From assembly GCA_021401465.1 (NCBI GenBank), contig JADDMT010000013.1, forward strand, positions 124,001 through 188,000: a stretch of DNA of 64,000 bases. Direction: 5' to 3'. The notes beneath the pieces are model-generated. The model ran no database searches. It saw only the letters and a program-made list of their open reading frames with translations, and was not told the origin of the DNA. Made by a program: the position numbers and the translations under genes. Source of the stretch: Teratosphaeria epicoccoides (lineage: Eukaryota; Ascomycota; Dothideomycetes; Mycosphaerellales; Teratosphaeriaceae). Shown here one piece after another: positions 54,996-64,000 of this stretch. Positions within the stretch are counted from its first letter, which is position 1. The number at the start of each line of letters is the position of its first letter.

Positions 54996-56237
54996 TTGTG
55001 TGACCGGAATGGGACTTGCAGGATGAACGGCGTTACAAAGGCGATTTCCGGGTTTGAACATGAAGGGTGTCAGGGGGGTGCCGCCGGAAGATTCTAAGCA
55101 TTCCATCGGTTGGTCACGTCAGATGAGATTGCCAGATTGATCATGAAGCCGAAGAGGTCCGGCGAGTAGATCAAGCTAAGGCGTAGCTAAGGCATGTGGC
55201 AGCAGCCGATTCATCAATACAGGAGTCAGGAAAATCGACGCTACAGTCACCGGCGCGCCAAGGCCACAGACAATCGGATGCCAAGCTTCAGATTCCACGT
55301 CTTCTGATGGGATCACACGCGCAGATGGCGAGAGACGTTTTGTACTCAAGAATCGGGGGTCGGACCAAGATCACCGGGCGTGACAAGAGGAGAAAGAGCG
55401 ACGCTTCTGCACGACTCGCCCGCTCCTTCCCACAGCCAAGGATGCAAACGAAAAATGCAGCTACTTCAATCGTGTCATCCAATCCCGCCAAACATGGACT
55501 CCGGCTGAAGCTGTCCATTGTCAGAGACTTCCGCGAGCAAGAAGACCTGCATCGGGACGGGAGGACTCTCGGTGCAGCACTCCTTCCGCTTCGTAGGCGG
55601 ATGCAGAGACCAGGCCTACAATGTCGGCTTTGGTTCGGAGGACTTTGGCAAGCTCGACGGACCGCAGAGCACCTATCTTACTTGGGATTGCGTCAATGTA
55701 GATACTGGATCGCACTGGAGCAGCACTTTGGTGTACTCTGTGCCTGATTACGTCGATCGGAGATGGTAAGAGCCCTTCGTGTGTGGAATTAGTGTTGTTA
55801 GTCGAGACTGATTGGACGTTCAGAGCGCGGGAATCACTGAAACTCCCTCAATTCCGCTTCAACACAGCGTCTCTAGGTAATCAGATCTCCGTGTGCGCAA
55901 AGTCTTTGTTGTCCTTTCCGCTGGGTAGATAGCAGTGTGACGGCGACTGGAGACGGGATGGGTAGGTACAGGGAACATCAGCAACGACGAGAAAAGAAGG
56001 CCTTCGCAAAGGCCCATCCATGGACTCGACTACCATCAACACTGCCGCTAGATGACCGGGGACAAGCGTCAAGCTTGAACCTGTACATAGATATCCTCCA
56101 CATCTTGTTGTCTCTATCTGAGAGAAACATCATAATAGAGACCCAGGACTTTCACTCAGCCCACCCTCATCAAAACGCCCATCGCATGCTCTTTGATGAG
56201 AATTCAAATACGAAAAGGGGGATATAACAAATGTAAT
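54996..56237. other. Intergenic between F-box gene and BiP 3' end
   Basis: Frames at 55196-55769 look weakly protein-like (FRFVGGCRDQAYNVGFGSED) but have no supporting motif, so no gene is called. The right end includes the BiP 3' UTR. Confidence 0.4.
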
Positions 56238-58700
56238 TTACAACTCATCATGCCCGCTGTCGTCCTCATCCCAATCCGGCATCCCGCCCGCACCACCAGC
56301 ACCGCCTGCACTCTCGTACAGCTTGCTTGTGATTGGGTAAGCAACATCCGACAGCTTCTGCTTCTGCTCCTCGAATTCTTCTGCGTCAGCCGTCTGCGCA
56401 TTCTCCTCCAACCAGTCCTGCGCCTCTTTGACAGCGTCCTGAAGAGCCTCCTTGTCGTCTTCGTCGATTTTGCCGCCCAAGCCATCCTCGTCGTTGAGTT
56501 GATTCTTCAGGCTGAAAGCGTAGTTCTCCAGGCTGTTGCGCGCCTCGATTCTCTCGCGCGTGGCCTTGTCTTCGTCCGCGTACTTCTCGGCTTCCTGGAT
56601 CATGCGCTCAATCTCATCGGCGCTGAGGCGACCCTTGTCGTTCGTGATCGTGATGGATTCTGACTTGCCCGTGCCCTTGTCGCCTGCTGATACCCTCAAG
56701 ATACCGTTGGCGTCAAGCTCGAATGTGACTTCGATTTGTGGCTGACCACGTGGTGCTGGAGGAATGCCGGAAAGCTCGAATTTACCGAGCAGATTGCTGA
56801 GAGAGATTGAGTTAGTTTGTAGTCTTGTGCTGTGCGAGCTACCTGTTGATATGGCAGGTGTGCACCCAGCCCACTATAGGTAGGAAGGCACACGCTCCGC
56901 CCAAGAGCAGTAGGAAAGGATTACTCACTTGTCCTTCGTCATGGTGCGCTCGCCTTCAAACACTTGAATGAGGACGACTGGCTGGTTGTCGGCGGCCGTC
57001 GAGAAAATCTGGGACTTCTTGGTGGGGATGGTAGTGCCACGCTTGATCAGTGTGGTCATGACACCGCCAGTGGTCTCGATACCGAGGGTGAGAGGGTTGA
57101 CATCCATGAGCACAATCTCGCTTGCCTGATAAATGATCAGCAAACATCCTCGGACATATAAAGCTGAAACCAAGCCCGGGCCAAAGCTCAAGCGTCGCCA
57201 AGCCAAGCCCTGACTGCAGTTAACGTCAAAGATTGCAACTTACCTCCTTCTCGCCGGCCAAGACACCGCCCTGAACGGCAGCACCATACGCGACAGCCTC
57301 GTCAGGGTTGATACCCTTGCTGGCCTTCTTACCAAAGTAGTCCTCAAGCATGCTCTGAACTTTCGGGATACGAGTAGAACCGCCGACCAACACGATGTCG
57401 TCAATGTCGCTCTTCTTCAGCTTCGCATCCTTCAAGACTTGCTCAACCGGCTTGAGAGTCTTTTTGAAGAGGTCGTTGTTCAGCTCCTCGAACTTGGCGC
57501 GGGTCAGGGTCTCGGAGAAGTCGTTGCCCTCGTGGAAAGCCTCGATTTCAATCTTGGTCGACATCTGCGAAGAGAGAGTGCGCTTGGCCTTCTCAACTTC
57601 CCGCTTCAGCTTACCCATCGTCTTGGCGTTCTTGGTGATGTCCGTGTCGTGCTTCTTGTTGTACTGCTTGACAAAGTAGTCCACCACTCTCTGGTCGAAG
57701 TCCTCACCACCCAAGTGTGTGTCACCAGCCGTAGCCTGCACCTCGAAGACACCCTGGTCGACGGTCAGGATGGAGACATCGAAGGTACCACCACCGAGAT
57801 CGTAGACAATGATCTGCTTCTCCTGGTCGGTCTTGTCGAGGCCGTAGGCGAGAGCGGCGGCGGTCGGCTCGTTGACAACACGGAGGACGTTGAGACCGGC
57901 GATGGTGCCTGCGTCCTTGGTGGCGGCACGCTGGGCGTCGTTGAAGTAGGCTGGGACGGTGACCACGGCGTTCTGGACCTTCTCGCCAAGGTAGGACTCG
58001 GCGACCTCCTTCATCTTGCCCAGGATCATGGCCGAGACTTCCTCGGGGGTGAACGTCTTCTCGTCACTACCTCCAAGTCAGCTCAATATCCTCGTGCCAT
58101 GCAGCAGTCGCGTAGCTTCAGCAGATCAGAAATGTACTCACCCCTTGACATCAACCTTGACTCGCGGCTGTCCACCCTTGTTGACGACGGAGTACGGAAA
58201 GTGCTTGATGTCCTTCTGGACGTCCCGGTCGTCGTATTTCCGTCCAATCAATCTCTTGACATCGAATACCGTTCGGTGAGGGTTGCTTGCGTATTGGTTC
58301 TTCGCCGCGTCACCGACCAGACGCTCGTCATCGTTCCAGGCGACCCACGACGGGGTAATTCGGTTACCTTGGTCGTTGACGAGGATTTCGACTTTGCCGC
58401 CCTTCATGATGCCGACGCAGGAGTACGTTGTGCCAAGATCGATACCAATGACTGCGTTGTTCTGTCAGCTGCATCATATCTCGCTGTGATGATCCATCAT
58501 GGGTGTTGCGTACCTGGACCAGAGACGGAGTTGTCCTTGATGGGCTGCTGGACATTCTCCTCAGCGCTGGCGGCCGGGATCATGCCCATGAAGAGCATCG
58601 GGGCCAACAGGATGGCGCAGATGTAGAAGGCGGTCATCCATGGCGACGTGGTGCTGCTTCGTGCTGGCCGCGGGGCCTTGTTCCTCGAGAATCTAGCCAT
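56238..58700 (-). CDS. KAR2: ER-lumenal Hsp70 chaperone BiP/Kar2
   Basis: ATP-driven chaperone for translocation and folding in the ER and sensor partner of the unfolded-protein response. Five exons (58700-58514, 58451-58142, 58066-57244, 57125-56929, 56796-56238) with introns of 62, 75, 118 and 132 bp give 691 residues. The N-terminus has a basic n-region and a hydrophobic core (WMTAFYICAILLAPMLFMGM) ending AASAEE, a signal peptide. Hsp70 signatures: IDLGTTYS, VYDLGGGTFDVSIL and IVLVGGSTRIPKVQ. The linker/substrate domain begins DVNPLTLGIET. The protein ends in HDEL, the ER-retrieval signal. The first acceptor is AACGCAG (58452), because the nearer CAG breaks the frame. The last two introns are the longest well-supported ones in the window. 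Confidence 0.97.
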
Positions 58701-60811
58701 CTCGGCGTGGCGTGTGGAAGAGGGATGGTGTGGGAAAAGAAAGGAAAAAGGGCGCGTGGAGAGTTTGATATAACCAAATTCGCATTGACCAGAGTGGCCT
58801 CTTCTGAAAGTGGAAGCTCCAGCTGGCTTTTCGGCCACCTTCCATTATTGTTCCGAAAGGCCAACTTTCACGTGCCCCACATGCAGCCGATGCGACAAGT
58901 GACAACATTCCAGGACGGGAACCAACCAGAAGCTTCCAGGGTCCGCCACATCTGAGACAATCCTGGTAGAGTGATCGACTTCATCCTTCCAGATCAATCA
59001 TACCACACATGATTGCGCATTCTGTTGCCAGCTGGCCTGTTTGATTGTCGGCTTTTGACATCGTACTCCACTGATGGCTGCGCATGAATTGCGTACAGTA
59101 GTCGCGGCAAGTCTGCAAAGCCCGGCGCATGGAGTATGTCGTGTCACTGCCCACGTGAGGCGTACGACGATGACAGCTGGTGCTGCTCGAGGCAGTGATA
59201 TTGAACATGTAGCATCTGTCATACACCAGATCGGGCTGCTATGCTTCAGTCGCTGGTCATCATCGACGGCTGTCCTCGTGATGGGACGGGCGCAAGTGGA
59301 CCCCTACTAAAGCATGCCATCAGGTCTAGCACATGCCGAGTCAAAGCATGGGCCTAGTCGTAGAGCTGGAGGACGCAGATGGACGCAAGATGAAGCTTCG
59401 GATTCCGCGTCTGGAGACAAGTGAAGTGTTCACTTCCTATAAGGGCGTCTCTACTACGATACCCGGACCTCAAACACGAACCAGGCCGCAAACGGCGATA
59501 CAACACCGATACGCACACTCTGACAACGACGGATTTTTCGCCATCCTGAGCTGCTTTGACGGTAGCTCAAACGAGCAGGACGGGAGTGCCTGCGACCTCC
59601 GCGAGTCTGGGTGATGGCATTGTATCGCAACGGCCATTGGCCGATGCCTCGTGCAATCATCTGTCTTGCGGGACTATATGGAGGAAGTCGATCTGCCGTC
59701 CGCTTCGAGGTCTCTTGGCCAGAGACCGGAACATTTTCCAGCGAGGAGACATGAGTCATGGCATGATCTTGGCTATATGGCTTGTGGCAGCGGTAGCAGC
59801 GGACGCTAGCTCTTGCCCAAACCTTCAGCTCTTTGTCGCACAAATTAGGGTACCTCAGTCAGGTACCGCACGACGCTGATTGGTCGTGGCCAGGCGGACG
59901 TCAGCCCACGGCTGTATGGTAGAGAGCAGCAGTGATGTGCGCCGCTCAATGGCAGCCTTGCCGGCCAGAGATATGGGCGCGAGTTGTTATCTGGAAGCTG
60001 TGCGTTCAAGGCTTCCGACGTCGTGCGCGGCGCATTTGGCATGACGAGTGGAAACGGGTGTGTGCCGATGCTTGAAAGTGTCAGACGGTCTGAAATTGCC
60101 AGCCGGGTTGATTGTCCTGCCATGGGCGGCTTATGCATGCAGACATCACCAGTCATCGACGAGCCAATTGATGATTGAGCGAGTGGTAGGACGAACGGCA
60201 GGTATCAAACATTCTCTCAATTGTCTCATCTCCTAGCTAACGTGTTGGCCTTCGCTGAACCCTCACTTCATACATGCTTATTCCAGCTAGACGGACGGCC
60301 CGCGCTATCGTCTCTGGCTTCTTCGATGTTACCGCTTCGGCGCCGGAGTGAAGATGGATGTGAGATCCAATCGTGTTGCAGCCAATGCTTCCTTCACGAA
60401 GGTCTGTTGCGTTTCTACCTCTGTGTCTACCACTTTGTGAACTCTATCTATATCGTTGACAAGATGGAACATATAGCAAGCTTGTGGACTCTCCGGTTGC
60501 TACGCGAGCTACGCGACAGTGTGCCGGAAGTGAGTGCCAAGGCTGGCATGTGAACTTCACCATTCACTTCACACTTCAGCTTGCCCCACCTCGCCCGGCC
60601 ATTTCGGCTCTTGCTATGGACGAGTTTTCCACTTTCGCACAATACGAATCGATTGCCTATTGATTCAGACCTTGAGTCAGGTCCATCACCAGAACATTCT
60701 CGAGAATTTGATCGATTGCGACTCTCTTCCGACACACATCTCGCACTTTACCGCCAAACGGCTTACACATACATCGACCACAAGAAACCATTACACACGC
60801 ACTACGGCGAA
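58701..60811. other. BiP promoter and 2.1-kb intergenic region
   Basis: The first 300 bp are the BiP promoter (complement), including a heat-shock-like element. Beyond it a 93-codon frame at 59333-59614 (MPSQSMGLVVELEDADGRKM) is the only candidate and has no recognised family. Confidence 0.45.
58908..58939 (-). promoter_or_regulatory. Candidate heat-shock element upstream of BiP
   Basis: TTC...GGAA...GAAGCTTC: a perfect GAAnnTTC inverted unit at 58929-58936 preceded by further TTC/GAA half-sites, about 210-240 bp upstream of the BiP ATG. A CACGTG E-box lies at 58870-58875. Both are plausible for an Hsp70 promoter but are short motifs. Confidence 0.4.
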
Positions 60812-62848
60812 ATGCCTGCCAACTGGCTCACCCGCGCTTGGCAGACGATCACTGCTCCGATCTTCGGTGAAGAGCCTCTGGTTGCGTCCGTAATTCTGCC
60901 CGGCGAATGGGAGTACTACGAGAAGAAAGAGGAGGTCCTCGCGATGAGGCGCGCTGAAGCTGAGGCAGAGCAAGCCGCCAAGCGCAGGGCTGCGAGAAAG
61001 GAGCATGAGAGGAAGGTGCAGGAGGAGGAAGATGAGAGGCGCGATCAGCTGCGCGAGAGAAAGAGCCGCAGCAAGCTCTTCAAGAACATCGACGAGGAGG
61101 AGAAGTATCTGGCGATGAGGGCCAAGGAGGAAAGGTTGAAGGAGGAGAGGACGAGATTGGCGGAATCTGCCGTGAAGACGAGTCGTCGCAACTACATGCG
61201 AACATTGAGAATGCTCTCAAGACTGCCGCAAACCTCGGACGCGGGCAGCTCCACTGTCAACACCACCACAACAGCCGTGCCATCTAAGCAAAGCGGCGAG
61301 ACATTGGCCCGGGTTGCGTCAAGGAACGCAGCAAAACGCCTGGCAGAAGCAAAAGCTGCTCACGAGGCGATTCAGTCAACAGGATCACAGGTTGCTCCCG
61401 AGACGAGCAACAGCAGCAGCAACGACACCAGTACCAGCAACGGCAAATCACACGAAGAGTTGTACCGTGAGTGGCTGAATGAGAAGGACAGGGAGCACAG
61501 GCGGCAGCAATGTGCCCTCGTGCACCCTCAACTCGACGCCATAGCAGCGGAATACGACTATCTCCGCCTCGTGGGGAAGGCGGATTCGCTCCCGTACGAC
61601 CTGTGTAGTCCGCCGTTTTGCACGAGCTGCTTTGGCAGGTATACTGCATACCCTTACTTCTGGCGGTACTTGCCTCCGTTCAATTACACGCAGGATCCGT
61701 TGGAGCTATATCTGCGGGATAGGCCGTGGGTGCAAGACTTGATGCTTTCGCGGCAGAGCATTCTGGCTGGGCTCTGGGCGCATGTGGTTCATATGGATGA
61801 TTTGAGAGTTCAGCAAGAAGCGGCGCGGCAGAGTGTCTACAGCAGCTCTTGCGCTGAGCTGACTTACACGGTTGCTACGAGCTGTCAGATGTCGATGCCG
61901 CAGCAGAGTGGCTATACCCAGCCTTGCACGGAGCTGAACAATACCGTTGGGATGAGCAACCTGATGGTAGCGCCACAGCAGAGTGCCTACTCTCACGATT
62001 ACGCCGAGCAGAACAGCACTGCGAGCGCGGGCACCCAGCTACCAGCGCCGCAGCCGAATGTCTACACCAACGCCTACGCAGAGCTGAATACTATCACTGC
62101 TACAAGCAACGAGCCACCACTGCTACATCAAAATGTCCAACCCAACATCTACGCAGAGCGAAACACCACTACCAGCCCAACTGCATCGTCAACCGCGCCG
62201 CAGGAGATCGATTGGGCAGTCCTCAGCCAAGACTATGCCATCACCCCCATCGAAAAGTCCCAGCGGGCATCCAACATGTCCGCCATCCATGCCCAAACCT
62301 CCGCTTTCACAACCACCCACGCCTTCGACCACCGCAACATCACCTCCCGCTCGAAATGGGAATCCGTGCTCCGCGGCCACGAACCCGAATTCGCCACCTT
62401 TTGCCAGAACATCCTGAACACCGTGGTCGAAACCCACAGGGCTACGGGCCGGGACGTGGAATCACTTGGCGCCGTGCGCTTCGTGCCGAGGACGCACCGT
62501 ATGAGCGAGAGGAAAGTGCGGAGTCTGGGGTTGCTTGGGAGGGAGTTTGATGAGCTTTGTCGGGTGATGAGGTGTGCGGCGCAGGCGATGCCGGAGGCCG
62601 GGCTTGTGGGGAGGGTGAGTGGAGTTCTGGGGAAGGCGAGGAGGCATTTTGGGGCTTGGGAGGGGCTGGATGGGAGGGAGGAGGTGGAGATAGTGCGGGC
62701 GAGGTGGAGGAAGGAGGAGGAGGAGGAGAGGGAGAGGCCGAGTGCTGGTGGAGCGGGGCATGAGGGTGTTACTGCGTCGTCCTCGCGTAGGCCGCTGCCG
62801 CGTCCGGGTGGAAAGGGGGCGGAGCCGATCGCGTTTCAGATGGCGTAG
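60812..62848 (+). CDS. Coiled-coil protein of unknown function with degenerate 30-residue repeats
   Basis: Frame of 678 residues from the ATG at 60812 (MPANWLTRAWQTITAPIFGE); the same frame is open upstream to 60581, but that part is not protein-like. Residues about 45-120 are a long charged coiled coil (RRAEAEAEQAAKRRAARKEH). A middle region has a Cys-containing patch (LCSPPFCTSCFGRYTAYPYF). Residues about 325-460 contain five degenerate repeats of about 30 residues, each starting near Q-x-Y and A/T-E-L/Q-N (for example QPNVYTNAYAELNTITATSN). The end is basic and Glu-rich. No signal peptide, no enzyme motif. I do not recognise the family. It could be a lineage-specific scaffold protein. Confidence 0.65.
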   Translation: MPANWLTRAWQTITAPIFGEEPLVASVILPGEWEYYEKKEEVLAMRRAEAEAEQAAKRRAARKEHERKVQEEEDERRDQLRERKSRSKLFKNIDEEEKYLAMRAKEERLKEERTRLAESAVKTSRRNYMRTLRMLSRLPQTSDAGSSTVNTTTTAVPSKQSGETLARVASRNAAKRLAEAKAAHEAIQSTGSQVAPETSNSSSNDTSTSNGKSHEELYREWLNEKDREHRRQQCALVHPQLDAIAAEYDYLRLVGKADSLPYDLCSPPFCTSCFGRYTAYPYFWRYLPPFNYTQDPLELYLRDRPWVQDLMLSRQSILAGLWAHVVHMDDLRVQQEAARQSVYSSSCAELTYTVATSCQMSMPQQSGYTQPCTELNNTVGMSNLMVAPQQSAYSHDYAEQNSTASAGTQLPAPQPNVYTNAYAELNTITATSNEPPLLHQNVQPNIYAERNTTTSPTASSTAPQEIDWAVLSQDYAITPIEKSQRASNMSAIHAQTSAFTTTHAFDHRNITSRSKWESVLRGHEPEFATFCQNILNTVVETHRATGRDVESLGAVRFVPRTHRMSERKVRSLGLLGREFDELCRVMRCAAQAMPEAGLVGRVSGVLGKARRHFGAWEGLDGREEVEIVRARWRKEEEEERERPSAGGAGHEGVTASSSRRPLPRPGGKGAEPIAFQMA

Positions 62849-63652
62849 GGCTGGAAGACGCGGCATCGAACGAGCGATTGCGTTAGTCGGTCAGTTAGCG
62901 AGATCAACAGTTCAGCATATCGACCAGTTGACGGGCCTCTTCAACGACATCAGCGAAGCGATGGGAAGCTCTTGCTCATCGAGAAGACTGGACAGCACGC
63001 CGCAGAGGAGTACGTTAGAGGTGTTAGCAGAGCGGAGAACAAAACTCCATTAGAGCGCCGACGCTAGTCACGAGGCTGCTGGTAGACAAGAATGCTTTTT
63101 TTCTGTTTTTTTAGGTGAAGAGCTAGGCTTAGACAAATGGAGGAGGAGCGAGAGCTGTATGCGCCTATCTTGTCTAATATGGCTGCGTGACTACAGAGAG
63201 AGAGCAGAGAGGTAGTAGGAATTCGTATGCGCCGGAGTGCGTGACGGCTGCTGGAATACAAAGGGGTGTGATAGTAACTGGGACGTTGATGGTCATGAAT
63301 GCGAAGAAGCGAGGGATATGCCATGCAAGCGAGGTAGAGGTACAATTGATTGATGTAGCGTTCAGAATATTGCTGTGACAGTCAAGCCGGGTATCGATCT
63401 ACTTCGCTGGAGTCTGGCCGGGGCAGCCATGAGCCAAACTCCACAGGCCCAACTTCACCGCAATGAATTATGAGTACTGCAGTGCGAATCCGTGTTGTGT
63501 GGACGAGATGGCGAAGATCGAAGCGCTCCAGTAGCTCTTAAGGCAAACACGATAACCTGAGGATCTTACGTGCGTACACGTAAGAATGCTTAACGTCCAG
63601 GTATCATGCGCTCAAGCAAGGATGCAATCTGGCTGTCTGCGAAGCCAAAACC
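62849..63652. other. Intergenic, converging 3' ends
   Basis: No supportable gene. Contains the perfect hairpin at 63565-63584. Confidence 0.45.
63565..63584. repeat. Perfect 8-bp-arm hairpin near the MED7 3' end
   Basis: CTTACGTG, spacer CGTA, CACGTAAG. It lies 69 bp past the MED7 stop, in its 3' flank. Confidence 0.7.
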
Positions 63653-64000
63653 TCAGCCATCCCCTCTCATAACCTCCTCGATAGCCTCCCAAGCCCTCCT
63701 CTGCCTCCCCTTCCTCCCCTCCACCTCATCCCCATTCCCACCTCCCCCACCCATCTCCTCCTCCACCTCAACATCCCCGACCCTCCCCTGCACCCCCAAA
63801 CCCTCCAACAACGCCCTCACCCTCCCCTTCCCCTCCGCAATTCTCCTCCCCTCCTCCCTCAAGCTCTCCACCCTCTCCTCCATAGCCCTAATCAACGTCT
63901 CCCTCGCCTGATGCGGCCGATACTGATTGATCAAATCATGCACATTCGCCACCAACTCCCTCAAATCTTTCGTGTATCCATCATACAGCTCCGGGTTCTG
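63653..64000 (-). CDS. MED7: Mediator complex subunit 7 (MED7), 5' part cut by window edge
   Basis: C-terminal 115 codons of a middle-module Mediator subunit that links activators to RNA polymerase II. The complement reads PELYDGYTKDLRELVANVHD and then LINQYRPHQARETLIRAMEE. The NxYRPHQAR(E)TL segment is the hallmark of MED7, at the start of its long C-terminal coiled coil with MED21. After the helix the sequence becomes Gly/Glu-rich and ends near WEAIEEVMRGDG. The gene continues beyond base 64000. Confidence 0.88.
   Translation of the reverse strand, partial: QNPELYDGYTKDLRELVANVHDLINQYRPHQARETLIRAMEERVESLREEGRRIAEGKGRVRALLEGLGVQGRVGDVEVEEEMGGGGGNGDEVEGRKGRQRRAWEAIEEVMRGDG

Noticed and set aside
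57439..58626. Plus-strand open frame of 395 codons across the BiP gene
   Set aside because: It is antisense to BiP and runs through two BiP introns. Antisense frames of Hsp70 genes are a known artefact of their codon bias and have been misannotated before as a glutamate dehydrogenase.
1..64000. tRNA, rRNA, CRISPR array or intact transposon
   Set aside because: I looked for A/B-box tRNA patterns, regular spacer repeats, reverse transcriptase or transposase motifs and long terminal repeats, and found nothing convincing by eye.

Overview
This is a filamentous ascomycete nuclear segment, most likely a Dothideomycete close to Mycosphaerellales/Capnodiales. The evidence is genes broken by 47-75 bp spliceosomal introns (two longer ones in the BiP gene), fungal-length orthologues (about 1,600-residue NOT4, about 1,730-residue RIF1, LAMTOR1, RIC8, MAK5), an ascomycete-type laccase and an HDEL-ended ER chaperone. 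The taxon is inferred from family resemblance only; no search was run.

Layout. 1-1540: vacuolar-type MFS transporter (complement, cut by the left edge). 2892-3915: complex I 30-kDa subunit, head-to-head with the CCR4-NOT E3 ligase NOT4 (4368-9976, probably one long gene written here as two halves). 9977-11733: no gene, with a recurring AGCAGTCG motif. 11734-15778: secreted laccase behind a very long Ser/Thr repeat region. 17812-19305: mitochondrial hydroxyacid-oxoacid transhydrogenase. 19820-24773: a decayed divergent pair, a UDP-sugar dehydrogenase relic and a frameshifted chitin-synthase-like GT2. 25030-30269: RIF1, divergent from RIC8 (30655-32270). 32948-37746: an accessory patch of broken coiled-coil genes, an SDR relic, one intact SDR and one SDR pseudogene. 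38166-40739: AZUL-HECT ubiquitin ligase, divergent from MAK5 helicase (41087-43429). 43830-44343: MAPEG gene with a frameshift. 44548-45129: LAMTOR1/Ego1-like lysosomal TORC1 anchor. 46561-49989: repeat-rich secreted wall protein. 50782-51135: small Cys-rich conserved protein. 54228-54995: F-box protein. 56238-58700: BiP/Kar2. 60812-62848: coiled-coil protein of unknown function. 63653-64000: Mediator subunit 7 (cut by the right edge).

Themes. Housekeeping genes (respiration, mRNA turnover, replication timing, G-protein GEF, ribosome biogenesis, TORC1, ER folding, Mediator, ubiquitin) are intact and often share short divergent promoters. Between them lie accessory genes for surface polysaccharide, cell wall and small-molecule redox, many visibly decaying. 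All five reading-frame breaks I could localise are single-base losses and all fall in accessory genes. The most distinctive items are the laccase with its mucin-like extension, the decayed polysaccharide gene pair, a possible in-frame C-terminal extension of MAK5 past a TGA, the NOT4 gene with a stop codon inside or beside a long intron, and a perfect inverted pair of TGASTCA elements near LAMTOR1. I saw no convincing tRNA, rRNA, CRISPR array or intact transposon.
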